64,000 bases of DNA from Collinsella sp. An2 (GCF_002160065.1 NZ_NFJW01000007.1:56609-120608); one strand, 5' to 3'; shown: positions 40,082-49,648, counted from the stretch's first letter. Translations and numbers: made by a program. The notes: generated by a model not told the origin, from the letters alone.

Positions 40082-40149
40082 ATCGCACCTTTCGAAGAGA
40101 TATCAGCGCGCGCCCATCGCGCGCGCACAGGGCATGGGAACGGGGCGTC

Positions 40150-41085
40150 CTACTTGTTGGTGACGTTGCCCTCGGCGTCCTTCACGACCTTCATTTCGGA
40201 AACGGGGATGAAGCCCTGCTCCTCGACGAGCGAACCCTGGACGTCATCGGAAAGCATGTACTCGAGGAAGGCCTTGGTTGCCTCGTCGGCGTCCTTCTTG
40301 CAATACATATGCTCGGTAGCCCAGATGGGGAAGGAGTTGTCGTAGACATTCTCGGAGACAGGCTCGACGCCGTTGACCTTGACGGCCTTGAACTTGGTGT
40401 CGTCGAAGTGCGAGAAGTCAAGGTAGGAGATAGCGTTGTCCGTGGAGCCGATCTGGGTCTGGACGTCACCGGACTTGTCGAGCTCGGCCTCACCCTGGAA
40501 GTCGGGGGTCTCGTCACCGAAGACGGCCGCCTCGAACGTGGCGCGGGTGCCGGAGCCTGCCTTGCGGTTGAGAACATGGATCTCGGCATCCTCGCCACCA
40601 ACCTCGGACCAGTTGGTGATCTCGCCGGAGAAGATGCCCTTGAGCTGGTCAAGCGACAGGTCGTCGACGGTCACGTTCAGGGAGACGACCGGGCCCATGC
40701 CCACGACGGCGACCTCATGATCAACGAGGTCGGCGCACTGGTCGGCGTCGAGCTTGGTCTCGGCGAACACGTCGGAGTTGCCGATGGTCACGGTGCCGTC
40801 GGCGACAGCGGTCAGGCCGGTGCCGGAACCGTTGCCGGAGCCGGTGATGGAAACGTCCTGGTTCTCCTCCATGAACTGCTCAGCCGCAGCCTCGACGAGC
40901 GCCTGGAACGAAGAGGCGCCATCGTAGGTCACGGTGCCGGTGAGAGAGCTGGAGCCGGCGCCGGCGGCAGAGCCGGAAGAAGCCGGGGCGCTGCTGTTGC
41001 AGCCGGCGAGCCCAAGGCCCGCCACGGCGGCAGCACCACCGAAGATGCCGAGGAACTGACGACGAGAGCAATTGAAGTCGAGCAT
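40150..41085 (-). CDS. pstS: Phosphate ABC transporter substrate-binding lipoprotein
   Basis: PstS-like domain; signal MLDFNCSRRQFLGIFGGAAAVAGLGLAGC. Confidence 0.93.
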   Translation of the reverse strand: MLDFNCSRRQFLGIFGGAAAVAGLGLAGCNSSAPASSGSAAGAGSSSLTGTVTYDGASSFQALVEAAAEQFMEENQDVSITGSGNGSGTGLTAVADGTVTIGNSDVFAETKLDADQCADLVDHEVAVVGMGPVVSLNVTVDDLSLDQLKGIFSGEITNWSEVGGEDAEIHVLNRKAGSGTRATFEAAVFGDETPDFQGEAELDKSGDVQTQIGSTDNAISYLDFSHFDDTKFKAVKVNGVEPVSENVYDNSFPIWATEHMYCKKDADEATKAFLEYMLSDDVQGSLVEEQGFIPVSEMKVVKDAEGNVTNK

Positions 41086-41307
41086 GGTTCTCCTTCCAAA
41101 GAACACGTTGCGTGAGGTGCGGACGGATCGGCGTTTGTTGCAACGCCGGCGCCTGGCATGTCCACCTGCCCAGGCACGCTCCATCCGTTGTTCCGGAAGG
41201 TACTGTAACGCCCGAATTGCGACGTATTTGCCCTCATCCCCCAGCCATTACCCGTCGCTAATGAAACGTTACGGCGGCACGACGGAGAATTAACAGGCAG
41301 CTTACAT

Positions 41308-41484
41308 TCAGCGCTTTTTACGCGGTCGAGCTTTACGTTGCTGCCGACGCGCAGGCGCCGTGCCCCTGCGCGCACGGTCGTTTTTAGCTGCACGGCGTCG
41401 GTACAGCGTGACGCCAAAGAGCCCCGCGATGACGATGATGACCACGTACACGACCTGCTGTGCTATGGAGGATGAGGGGTCCAT
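41308..41484 (-). CDS. Small single-TM protein with basic C-terminal tail (58 aa)
   Basis: MDPSSSIAQQVVYVVIIVIAGLFGVTLYRRRAAKNDRARRGTAPARRQQRKARPRKKR. Confidence 0.5.
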   Translation of the reverse strand: MDPSSSIAQQVVYVVIIVIAGLFGVTLYRRRAAKNDRARRGTAPARRQQRKARPRKKR

Positions 41485-41497
41485 GCTCGCTCCTTGC

Positions 41498-41527
41498 AGA
41501 GAGGGGGCGCTATGCCGCCCCCTCATC
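41498..41527 (-). terminator. Terminator-like stem-loop after the M20 peptidase gene
   Basis: GAGGGGGCG-loop-CGCCCCCTC. Confidence 0.55.
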
Positions 41528-41551
41528 GTCATTGGCGTCAAGCGCCCTGTC

Positions 41552-42994
41552 TTACAGATCGAGCTGCATCAGGCGCACGATCGCCAGGATATAGATCTTG
41601 AGCGCCCGGCGCAGCAGCGCCTCGTTTGCGCCCTCGTTTGCACCGTGCATAGGACCGACCCAGCTTGGCACCTCCCCCTCGTCGCCCTCGGGGCCAAAGG
41701 AGACCGCGCGCTTGAAGTTGCGCGCATACGTGCCGCCGCCCATGGAGAACGGCTTCGCCTCGTTGCCCGTCACCTCGCGGTATACATCAAGCAGCGTCTG
41801 GACCGCCGGATGGTCGGCGCTCACCGAGAACGGGACCTTGTCGCGCGTGACCTCCAGCGTCGCGCCGTAGCGGGCGGCAAGCTCGCCCAGAACCTCGGTC
41901 ATGGCCTCCCCCGTCGTGCTGTCGGGATAGCGGACGTCGATGGTCTGGAAGATGTGGCCGTCGCGCACCTCGATGGTGCCGCCGTTCACCGTAAGCGGGC
42001 CAAAGGCGTCGCTCTCGGTCGCGATACCCAAGCCCTCTCCTGCGGTGTCGGCATGCACCTGGGCCAACAGGTCGCAGAAGCGCTCCTCGTCGGCCGCGAG
42101 GATACCCGGTTTGCCCTCCTGGGCAAGGGTTGCCGAGGCCTCGCGCAGATAGGTGACCATAAGGCCGATGGCGTTAAGGGTTCCCGCAGGAAGCGACGCA
42201 TGGCCGCCGATGCCCGTGGCGACGATGCGGGCCACGCCCGGACGCACGGCCTCGATACGAATGCGGTCGGCATGGGACTTGGGCGCGGGGAGCGCGTCCG
42301 CATCGGCCGCGATCTCAAGAACGGACTCGCCCGGAATGGCGTTGGTAACCTCGGCGCCACTCCACGAGAGAATGCGTCCGCCCTCGATGGGCCCGCTCAC
42401 GAACGTGGCACCGTAGCAGCCTTTCTCGGCGTTGCAGACCGGGAACTCCGCATCGGGGGTAAACAGGAACAGCGGGTCGTCGTGGCCGGCGAGGTAGTGG
42501 TGCACGTCGGTCATGCCCACCTCTTCGTCGCAGCCCAGAAGGGCGCGGAAGGTGTAGCGCGGCGTGATGCCGGCGTGCAGCAGGAATGCGCCGGCATACA
42601 GGGACAGAATCGCCGGGCCCTTGTCATCGATGACGCCGCGACCGAGCAGCCAGCCCTCTCGGCGCTCCATCGTGAAGGGGTCGCTCGCCCAGCCGGTGCC
42701 CGCAGGCACCACATCCACGTGAGCAATGGTCGCCACCTGCTCCGGGCGCTCGCCGGGGATGTCGGCAAACCCCACGTAGCCCTCGTCGTCGCCCGTCTGG
42801 TATCCCAAGCGCTCCGCAATGCCAAGTGCGCAGTCAAGCGCGGCGCGAACGGGCTCGCCAAACGGCGCCCCCTCCTTGCCCTGGGACGTATCCGCCACCG
42901 ACGGATGGGACACGACCTCGGCGATGTCGGCGACGACGTCTTCCCATACCCCGTCGATATAGGCATCTACCTGAGCTTCAAGATCAGCATCCAT
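41552..42994 (-). CDS. M20 family dipeptidase (PepV-like)
   Basis: VATIAHVDVVPAGTGW, GRGVIDDKGPAILSLYA, GCDEEVGMTDVHHYL, MGGGTYARNF. Confidence 0.93.
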   Translation of the reverse strand: MDADLEAQVDAYIDGVWEDVVADIAEVVSHPSVADTSQGKEGAPFGEPVRAALDCALGIAERLGYQTGDDEGYVGFADIPGERPEQVATIAHVDVVPAGTGWASDPFTMERREGWLLGRGVIDDKGPAILSLYAGAFLLHAGITPRYTFRALLGCDEEVGMTDVHHYLAGHDDPLFLFTPDAEFPVCNAEKGCYGATFVSGPIEGGRILSWSGAEVTNAIPGESVLEIAADADALPAPKSHADRIRIEAVRPGVARIVATGIGGHASLPAGTLNAIGLMVTYLREASATLAQEGKPGILAADEERFCDLLAQVHADTAGEGLGIATESDAFGPLTVNGGTIEVRDGHIFQTIDVRYPDSTTGEAMTEVLGELAARYGATLEVTRDKVPFSVSADHPAVQTLLDVYREVTGNEAKPFSMGGGTYARNFKRAVSFGPEGDEGEVPSWVGPMHGANEGANEALLRRALKIYILAIVRLMQLDL

Positions 42995-43087
42995 AGCCTT
43001 GTAACCTTTCCCGTTATGGCGCACCATGCGCCCGTTCGATGTACAGACCCGATTGTCTCAAACCGCGGATGGAACGGCAACGAACGG

Positions 43088-43744
43088 CTAGGCAAGTAAC
43101 ACGCCGCGTAACTCCTGAACGGAATGGCAGACGCACTCGGCACCGGCGCGCTCGTGCTCCCCTGGAGAGGCGGCGCCGGAATAGAGGCCCACGCAGGGCA
43201 GGCCTACCTCATGGGCTCCATCGACGTCGTTATGACGGTCCCCCACCATCACGGCCTCCGCCGGACTGGCGCCGAGGCCCGCAAGTGCCCCACGGATAGA
43301 GTCCGCCTTGGTCTCACGCACGCCGTGCACACGTCCGCACACGACCTCGAAGACGTCCAGACCAATGCCGCGCAGCATCGTGTTGCAGCTTGTCTCTAAA
43401 CGCGAGGTCGCCACCGCCAGGCGCCGTCCCGACGCTTTGAGGTCTTCAAGGAGTTCGACCATGCCGGGCAGCGGCGGATAGTCACCCGGCCGCACCGTCT
43501 CGTTGAAGATCTCGCGGTAGCGCTCGACAAGGCGGTCTGCCTGCGGCCGGTCTACACCCATAGTGATTATGAACCCCTGTTCGATGGGCGGGCCGATGAT
43601 CGGTGTCAGATCGGGAATCTCCGCGTCGTCGAACCCGGCTTCATGCAGCGTCTGGCGCGCGACGCGCAGCACGGCGGGCCCGGTGTTGACCACCGTCCCA
43701 TCGAAATCGAACAGCACCACAGGGCACTTCGATAGCTCAAGCAT
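43088..43744 (-). CDS. HAD hydrolase, phosphoglycolate phosphatase-like
   Basis: VVLFDFDGTVVNTGPAVLRV, VATSRLETSCNTML, VMVGDRHNDVDGAHEVGLP. Confidence 0.92.
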   Translation of the reverse strand: MLELSKCPVVLFDFDGTVVNTGPAVLRVARQTLHEAGFDDAEIPDLTPIIGPPIEQGFIITMGVDRPQADRLVERYREIFNETVRPGDYPPLPGMVELLEDLKASGRRLAVATSRLETSCNTMLRGIGLDVFEVVCGRVHGVRETKADSIRGALAGLGASPAEAVMVGDRHNDVDGAHEVGLPCVGLYSGAASPGEHERAGAECVCHSVQELRGVLLA

Positions 43745-43821
43745 TCCGTCCTCCTTTTGGCCCAAAGCACGAGCAGCAAGGCTCATACACCCCACGTCCC
43801 GGCACCTGGGCCGTACATACG

Positions 43822-43855
43822 AAAAACGGTCCGCCACCTTGCGGCAGCGGACCGT
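43822..43855 (-). terminator. Rho-independent terminator downstream of rpsA
   Basis: Reverse strand ACGGTCCGC-loop-GCGGACCGTTTTT. Confidence 0.85.
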
Positions 43856-43878
43856 ATCAAACGCTAGAAGCAATCAGG

Positions 43879-45036
43879 CTACTCGGCGTCCTTCTCCTCC
43901 GGCTTGTCCAGCGGAGCGACCTCCACCTCGACGCCCAGCGTCTCGGCGGCGGACTTCATGGAGAGGGAGATGCGACGACGGTCGAGGTCGATCTCCATGA
44001 CCTTTACCTGCACCTTGGCGCCCACATGGGTGACCTGGCTCGGCTGGTCAACGTGCTTGTTGGCCATCTCGGAGATGTGCACGAGGCCCTCGATGCCCTC
44101 GCCGAGGTCAACGAACGCACCGAACGGCACGAGCTTGGTGACGGTGCCCTCGACGATAGCGCCCACGGGGTACTTCTTGACGAGCGTGCGCCACGGATCC
44201 TCGGTGGTCTGCTTGAGGCCCAGCGAGATGCGCTCGCGGTTCAGATCGACGTCGAGCACCTCGACCTCGACCTCCTGGCCGACCTTGACGACCTCGGAAG
44301 GATGGTTGACGTGGTTCCAAGAGAGCTCGGAGATGTGGATGAGGCCGTCGATGCCGCCCAGATCCACGAAGGCGCCGAAGTCCACGATGGAGGAAACGGT
44401 GCCCTTGAGACGCATGCCAGCCTTGAGCTTGGACAGGATCTCGGTGCGCTCGGCCTTGCGGGACTCCTCGAGCACCACGCGGCGGGAGAGCACGACGTTG
44501 TTGCGGTTGCGGTCCATCTCGATGACGCGGGCCTCGATGCGGGTGCCCAGGTAGCTGGAGAGGTCCTTGACGCGACGAAGGTCGACGAGGGAGGCGGGCA
44601 GGAAGCCGCGCAGACCGATGTCGAGGATCAGGCCGCCCTTGACGACTTCGATGACCTCGCCCTCGACGTTCTCGCCAGAGTTGAACTTCTCCTCGATGCG
44701 GTTCCAGGCGCGCTCGTACTCAGCACGCTTCTTGGAAAGCACCAGACGGCCGTCCTTGTCCTCCTTCTGAAGGACCAGCGCCTCGATGGGATCGCCCAGG
44801 GAGACGATGTCTGCAGGGTTGGCGTCCTTGCGAATGGAAAGCTCGCGAACCGGGATGACGCCCTCGGACTTGAAGCCGATGTCAACGAGGACTTCGTCCT
44901 TCTCGATCTTGACAACGGTGCCGTTGACCAGATCGCCCTCATCGAAATCGGTGATCGTGCCGTCGATAAGGCTGTTCATCTCCTCATCGTTGACGTCGTC
45001 GAGGGAGAAGATGGACGAGTTCTGAATCTCACTCAA
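43879..45036 (-). CDS. rpsA: 30S ribosomal protein S1 (four S1 domains)
   Basis: Repeated S1 folds (GTVSSIVDFGAFVDLGGIDGLIHISELSW; GTVTKLVPFGAFVDLGEGIEGLVHISEMA). Confidence 0.96.
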   Translation of the reverse strand: MSEIQNSSIFSLDDVNDEEMNSLIDGTITDFDEGDLVNGTVVKIEKDEVLVDIGFKSEGVIPVRELSIRKDANPADIVSLGDPIEALVLQKEDKDGRLVLSKKRAEYERAWNRIEEKFNSGENVEGEVIEVVKGGLILDIGLRGFLPASLVDLRRVKDLSSYLGTRIEARVIEMDRNRNNVVLSRRVVLEESRKAERTEILSKLKAGMRLKGTVSSIVDFGAFVDLGGIDGLIHISELSWNHVNHPSEVVKVGQEVEVEVLDVDLNRERISLGLKQTTEDPWRTLVKKYPVGAIVEGTVTKLVPFGAFVDLGEGIEGLVHISEMANKHVDQPSQVTHVGAKVQVKVMEIDLDRRRISLSMKSAAETLGVEVEVAPLDKPEEKDAE

Positions 45037-45453
45037 AGGTGGACCCCTTTCGAACTACGGGGCCCCGATTGCAAGGACCTGCAGTGAACGTGAGCGCCGA
45101 CGTGGCGTCCGCGTGCGCCGCCTGGAACAACTCGGGGGCCGACAGATACTGATGTGAAGCATATGCATTCACGGTGTTATAGGGTACGAGGATTTTGGCC
45201 GGTTTTCAAGGTTGTCGACCGATTTTTTATCGATGACCCGGGAACTTTTACAGGCGCGGCTCTCCGGACGGCATGCCTGGGCCGGCGAACGGCCCTCTAC
45301 GGCATGTGGAGACGCGCCATCACGAAACGCCCTGGAAACAACCGGAGACAAAATGGGTAAGAAAGAACAACTTGTCGGCAGGTGCGACAGGTGCCCCCTA
45401 TGTCCCTCCGGCATAGAGGCCGGCCCGGATATGCGACGCGAGGAGGTGCGCCC

Positions 45454-46239
45454 ATGCTGAAAGCGGTCGTGTTCGATATGGACGACACGCTCATAGACAT
45501 CAATCTCAGCGCGTTTATAGCCGTATACGCCATGGACGTCGCTCGGCTGCTTGCCGACATTGCCCGGCGCAACCCGCTTGCCATGCTCGCCACTGTGACG
45601 GGCGCCATGCTGGAGCTCAACAACAACGACCGTCCCCAGGATGACCACCGCACCAACGGCGCCTTCTATGCCGAGAGCATCCGCCGCCGCTGTGACGTGC
45701 CGCTCGACGACCCCGTGATCGTCGAGGCCTTTACGTGCTACGAGCGCGAAATCCTTCCCCGCAAGAACGACGCGATCATCGCCGCTCGCCCACGCGCGGG
45801 CGCTCGCGAGGCGGTTGAGCTCGTGCTTTCACGCGGGCTGCGCGTGGGGCTGTTTACCAACCCGAGCTTCAGCCGCGCATGCGTCGAGTGCCGCATGGGA
45901 TGGGGCGAGCTCGGTGACCTGCCGTTCGAGGTTGTGACCACCATGGAAAACAGCACGCGCTGCAAGCCGGACCCTCAGTACTACCGCGAGCATCTGGACC
46001 GGATGGGCCTCTCCCCCAGCGAAGTCCTTATGGTGGGAAACGATCCGAAGCGCGACTTCCCCACGCCGGACATCGGCCTGCAAACAGCGTTCGTGGGACG
46101 CGGCGAGCCCGTGCGCGCCACCTGGAGCGGCCCCATGGCCGACTTCGCAAAAGACTTCGACACAATCGAGGCGCGCTTCTACGAGCGCCAGGAGCGCAAT
46201 CTGCTGGATATCGTGCAGGACACCGCAGGACGCGGGTAG
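45454..46239 (+). CDS. HAD family hydrolase
   Basis: MLKAVVFDMDDTLIDINLSAF, GLFTNPSF, KPDPQYYREHL, VLMVGNDPKRDFPTPDIGLQT. Confidence 0.9.
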   Translation: MLKAVVFDMDDTLIDINLSAFIAVYAMDVARLLADIARRNPLAMLATVTGAMLELNNNDRPQDDHRTNGAFYAESIRRRCDVPLDDPVIVEAFTCYEREILPRKNDAIIAARPRAGAREAVELVLSRGLRVGLFTNPSFSRACVECRMGWGELGDLPFEVVTTMENSTRCKPDPQYYREHLDRMGLSPSEVLMVGNDPKRDFPTPDIGLQTAFVGRGEPVRATWSGPMADFAKDFDTIEARFYERQERNLLDIVQDTAGRG

Positions 46240-46400
46240 CGGCGGCACGAACAGCAGAACCTTCTTCCGGGCAAAGGCCCAGGAGAGGCGTGGCCTGCGG
46301 TCGCCCGGCAGGGCATGCGCCAGCTCGATGACGCACTCGGTCACGCCGGCGATGGCCGTGGCCTTGCAGCCGCTCGCTGGTCGTATCTCCCGCCACGCCC

Positions 46401-46810
46401 GGTCCTTTCCCCGCCCCGTAAGTAAGAAGGCGACGTTGCAGACCTTCCGAGGTCAATTTCGCTGCCCACTGGGCAGGGCGATTGCGCCACAGGTACAGCC
46501 GCGGTCAATTTCGTCGCCCGCTGGGTGGGGTGCACACGCCGAAGATATCGCTGCAGTCATTTTTGCCGTCCGCTGGGCATCCCTGTGCGCCGCGAAGGGT
46601 CTGGCCGGCCATTTTTCCCGCCCCGTGGGCAGTGGAGGCAGCGAAACGCCAGCAAACCGCGCCATACGGACTACTCCACTACCCAGCGCTCATCAGAATT
46701 GACCACGACCGCTTCTCATCCGCAACCACCATGCCCAGCAGGCGGGGAAACTGACCACAGGGTTGCCCTCTCCATGTATCACGCGCCCAGTGCTCGTCAA
46801 CATCGACCAC
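46401..46810. repeat. Array of a degenerate 23-nt motif at 52-bp period: 5 direct units followed by 3 inverted units
   Basis: Motif starts 46401 (weak), 46451, 46503, 46555, 46607 on + strand; inverted copies with GACCAC at 46701, 46753, 46805. Consensus roughly GGTCAATTTCSCCGCCCGCTGGG. Confidence 0.85.
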
Positions 46811-46937
46811 AGCCCCGCCGTGTTGCGCCCGCAGGCGCTTCCCTTGGAGCTTACTCAAATGGGTACAATGACATGCATCTGCGTGCGGCACCTCGGCCAA
46901 GCACGTCCATCGTCCAGCAACCGAACGGAGCCATTCC

Positions 46938-48125
46938 GTGCTGTTCACAGCTCTACGCAACATCGTCGGCCTTTTGGTGCAAATTCTTCCCTGCGCAGCG
47001 CTCTGCCTGCTGCCGTTTCACGGCCGCTTCCGCTGGGACAATCGCCGCACGTATCTCGTCGCGGCCGGCATCCTCGTCATCGCGCTCGTTCCGTTCACGA
47101 TAATCTCCATCTGGCCGATGGACGACCTCATCGCCAGCGTTCGCACGCTCCTGCAGAACGTCATCTTCTTGGCCGCGCTTGCCGCGCTTCTTGCACTCTA
47201 TATACGGTCGGTGCAGGCGGGCACCTGGCAGAAGGCGTTCGTGTTCTTCCTCGTCATGTGCTATGGATTCGTGGTTACGTCGCTGGGAAACCTCATCCCC
47301 GGCGCACTTGGCATTCCCACCATCATAGGCTCGCTCTACAGTCCCGAGCGCCTTGTGGTACTCATCGTGCTTAACGCCATCCTGTTTCCCCTTATGGCAC
47401 GTTTTCTCGCCGCAGTCCGAGACCTGTCGAGCACCCCGCTCGACGACCACGACTGGCACTCTATGACATTCGTCCCCGCTGGTACCGTTGTCATCATGCT
47501 GGTGGGACTCTGGCTTCCCGGCACAAAGCTCAACCATGAAGAGCTCTATTATCTGATGCTCTTCACCATGGTCATGCTTACCGCGGCGCTCATGTGGTGG
47601 TCGATGAACGCCATCCGCTCCGCCGCCGTCAAGGCGCGCCGACAAGAGCAGCTGCGTTCAGCGTTGGAGCGGCGCGAGATGCAAAAGATCGACCTGATGC
47701 ACGAGCTCGCACAGGCAAAGGCGCGCGTCGAGACCCTCGAACGCGAGATCGCCGAGGCCAGGGCCAACAACGACGCCACGTCCTTTGAGCCTGTCCGCGA
47801 CGAGCCCATCGTGCTTGCCACCGCCAACCAGGCGGTAAGCTTTCATCCGTCCGACGTCCTCTATGTGGAGTCCGTCAACCGTGTGCGCATCCTGCATTTG
47901 GTAGACAACGAAGCGGTGCGCGTGCCGATCTCGCTCTCACAGATTGCCGAGCAGCTGCCCGCAGGGCTCTTTGCCTATTGCCATCGCTCAATCGTGGTCA
48001 ACTTGGACCGCCTCGCCGAGCTCACGCCCACCGAGGCCACGCTCTCCGACGGCACGAAGATCCCGGTGAGTCGCCGCCGCTTCTCCGAGCTGAGCGACTT
48101 GCTTGCCCAGCGCGCCAGAGGATAG
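46938..48125 (+). CDS. Membrane-anchored LytTR-domain transcriptional regulator
   Basis: ~7 TM segments, coiled coil, C-terminal LytTR (VSFHPSDVLYVESVNRVRILHLVDNEAVRVPISLSQIAEQLPAGLFAYCHRSIVVNLDRL). GTG start. Confidence 0.88.
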   Translation: MLFTALRNIVGLLVQILPCAALCLLPFHGRFRWDNRRTYLVAAGILVIALVPFTIISIWPMDDLIASVRTLLQNVIFLAALAALLALYIRSVQAGTWQKAFVFFLVMCYGFVVTSLGNLIPGALGIPTIIGSLYSPERLVVLIVLNAILFPLMARFLAAVRDLSSTPLDDHDWHSMTFVPAGTVVIMLVGLWLPGTKLNHEELYYLMLFTMVMLTAALMWWSMNAIRSAAVKARRQEQLRSALERREMQKIDLMHELAQAKARVETLEREIAEARANNDATSFEPVRDEPIVLATANQAVSFHPSDVLYVESVNRVRILHLVDNEAVRVPISLSQIAEQLPAGLFAYCHRSIVVNLDRLAELTPTEATLSDGTKIPVSRRRFSELSDLLAQRARG

Positions 48126-48174
48126 GCCTCAGGCGTCCGAAGCACCTCAGGCGGCCAAAGCAGCTGGACGCAGG

Positions 48175-49494
48175 CTACACCCGCGTCTTGCCGATCATGA
48201 TATTCAGGATCTCCACGTCTGTCGGCTGCATGCCCACGCGGCCCACGTAACCCATGCTCGCGATGGTCTCCTCGACCGTCTGCTGCACCAGGCCTTCTCC
48301 CGCATGGAAGCTCCGGCCCACCATCGCCATATCGTGGCCAAGGATCGCCGCGTCCACCGCCGCCGAGATCTTCGCCGCGCAGCTGGACTTGGCCCCGTCA
48401 CATACGATGCCGCCTACGTTGGCGAGCGTGTTCACCACGGTCGCCCCCACCTGCTCGGCCGTGCCGCCGGCCATCCACGTGATCGCGGCTCCCGCGCCGC
48501 ACGCCGCGCAGACCACGCCGCAAAAGGCGGAAAGCGCCCCGATGTAGCTCTTCACATGCACCGCGACGAGGTCGGAAAGCGCAAGCGCCCTGAGCAGTCC
48601 CTCATGCGGCACGCCGAACTTCCGAGCGTACTCAACCACGGGCATGCACGCGGTGATGCCCTGGTTGCCCGACCCGCACACGATGACCACCGGCATGGAG
48701 CAACCGTTCATGCGGGCGTCGGATCCGGCAGCCGCACGCGCACGCGCACGGCAGGCGACGTCTTCGCCGCGGCTTGCCAGAAGGGTCTTTCCCACCTGGG
48801 CTCCCCAGGGCTGCATCAGCCCCTCGTCCGAAATGGCACTGTTGAGCGAAATCTGGCGCTCCAACGCTTCGCGAGCCGCCGAGATATCGCCCGTCCGCGC
48901 GAAATCCATGATGGCATCAAGCGACAGCAGCTCATCCTGCTCGTGGGCCGAAGTCTTGGCATCCATGCACCCCTGCACCGCCGCATGCGACCCTTGAAGC
49001 TCCTCGCCGTCGAGGGCGCGCAGCACCACGTTGGTATGGTGGTTGGCAATCACGACCTCCGCCGTGTGGCCATCCGCCTCGGCGACCACCTTGATATAGA
49101 GGTTTGGCACACCTTGCTCAAGGGTCACCTCGCACATACCGGGCGTCTGGAGCAGCTCGCGACAACGAGCAAGGTCGTCTTCGCCCACCGATTCGAGGAC
49201 CTCGAGCGAGCTCGTGGGGTCGCCGCCCACGGCGCCCAGAATCGCCGCTGCCTCGATGCCACGCATGCCGCCCGAATTGGGGACCGTCACGCTCTTCACG
49301 TTCTTGATGATGTTGCCCGAGCATCCCACCTGCATGCGCTCGGGCTCGGCGCCCAACGTCTCGCGGGCCAAAGCCGCCGCATACGCCACCGCGATGGGCT
49401 CGGTGCACCCCAGAGCACAGACGAGTTCGCGATTAAGGATGTCGCAGAACAGGCGGTCGCGGGCAGAGGTATCGAGTGGCACGTCGGTCGTCAC
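48175..49494 (-). CDS. L-cysteine desulfidase family protein (CyuA/YhaM, UPF0597-like)
   Basis: ALGCTEPIAVAYAAALARETLG, VGCSGNIIKNVKSVTVPNSGGMRGIEAAAILG, GSGNQGITACMPVVEYA. Confidence 0.92.
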   Translation of the reverse strand: MTTDVPLDTSARDRLFCDILNRELVCALGCTEPIAVAYAAALARETLGAEPERMQVGCSGNIIKNVKSVTVPNSGGMRGIEAAAILGAVGGDPTSSLEVLESVGEDDLARCRELLQTPGMCEVTLEQGVPNLYIKVVAEADGHTAEVVIANHHTNVVLRALDGEELQGSHAAVQGCMDAKTSAHEQDELLSLDAIMDFARTGDISAAREALERQISLNSAISDEGLMQPWGAQVGKTLLASRGEDVACRARARAAAGSDARMNGCSMPVVIVCGSGNQGITACMPVVEYARKFGVPHEGLLRALALSDLVAVHVKSYIGALSAFCGVVCAACGAGAAITWMAGGTAEQVGATVVNTLANVGGIVCDGAKSSCAAKISAAVDAAILGHDMAMVGRSFHAGEGLVQQTVEETIASMGYVGRVGMQPTDVEILNIMIGKTRV

Positions 49495-49567
49495 GGAGTG
49501 CTCCTATCGGTTCGGCTCAATCAGTCGCTTTCAATTGTATGCGTCGCCACCGTTTCGTGAAAGCAAA

Positions 49568-49603
49568 ACCCCCTGTCGCGCGATGTGCCCGCGCGACAGG
49601 GGG
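49568..49603 (-). terminator. Rho-independent terminator downstream of argH
   Basis: CCCCCTGTCGCGC-loop-GCGCGACAGGGGG with TTTT on the reverse strand. Confidence 0.88.
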
Positions 49604-49648
49604 TTCTCAATGGATGAGGGCGAGCTCATCCCAACATGGATTTTTTGA

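Noticed and set aside
37418-41085. pst operon as something unusual
   Set aside because: Standard pstSCAB order and motifs; only the signal peptide seemed notable.
45829-46344. Reverse ORF with protein-like stretch VTECVIELAHALPGDRRPRLSWAFARKKVLLFVPPLP
   Set aside because: Composition is suggestive of a gene remnant, but the frame runs straight on into antisense of the HAD gene with no clean boundaries; not enough support.
46401-46810. 52-bp array as a CRISPR
   Set aside because: Core repeats are degenerate, orientation switches mid-array, and no cas genes are in the window.
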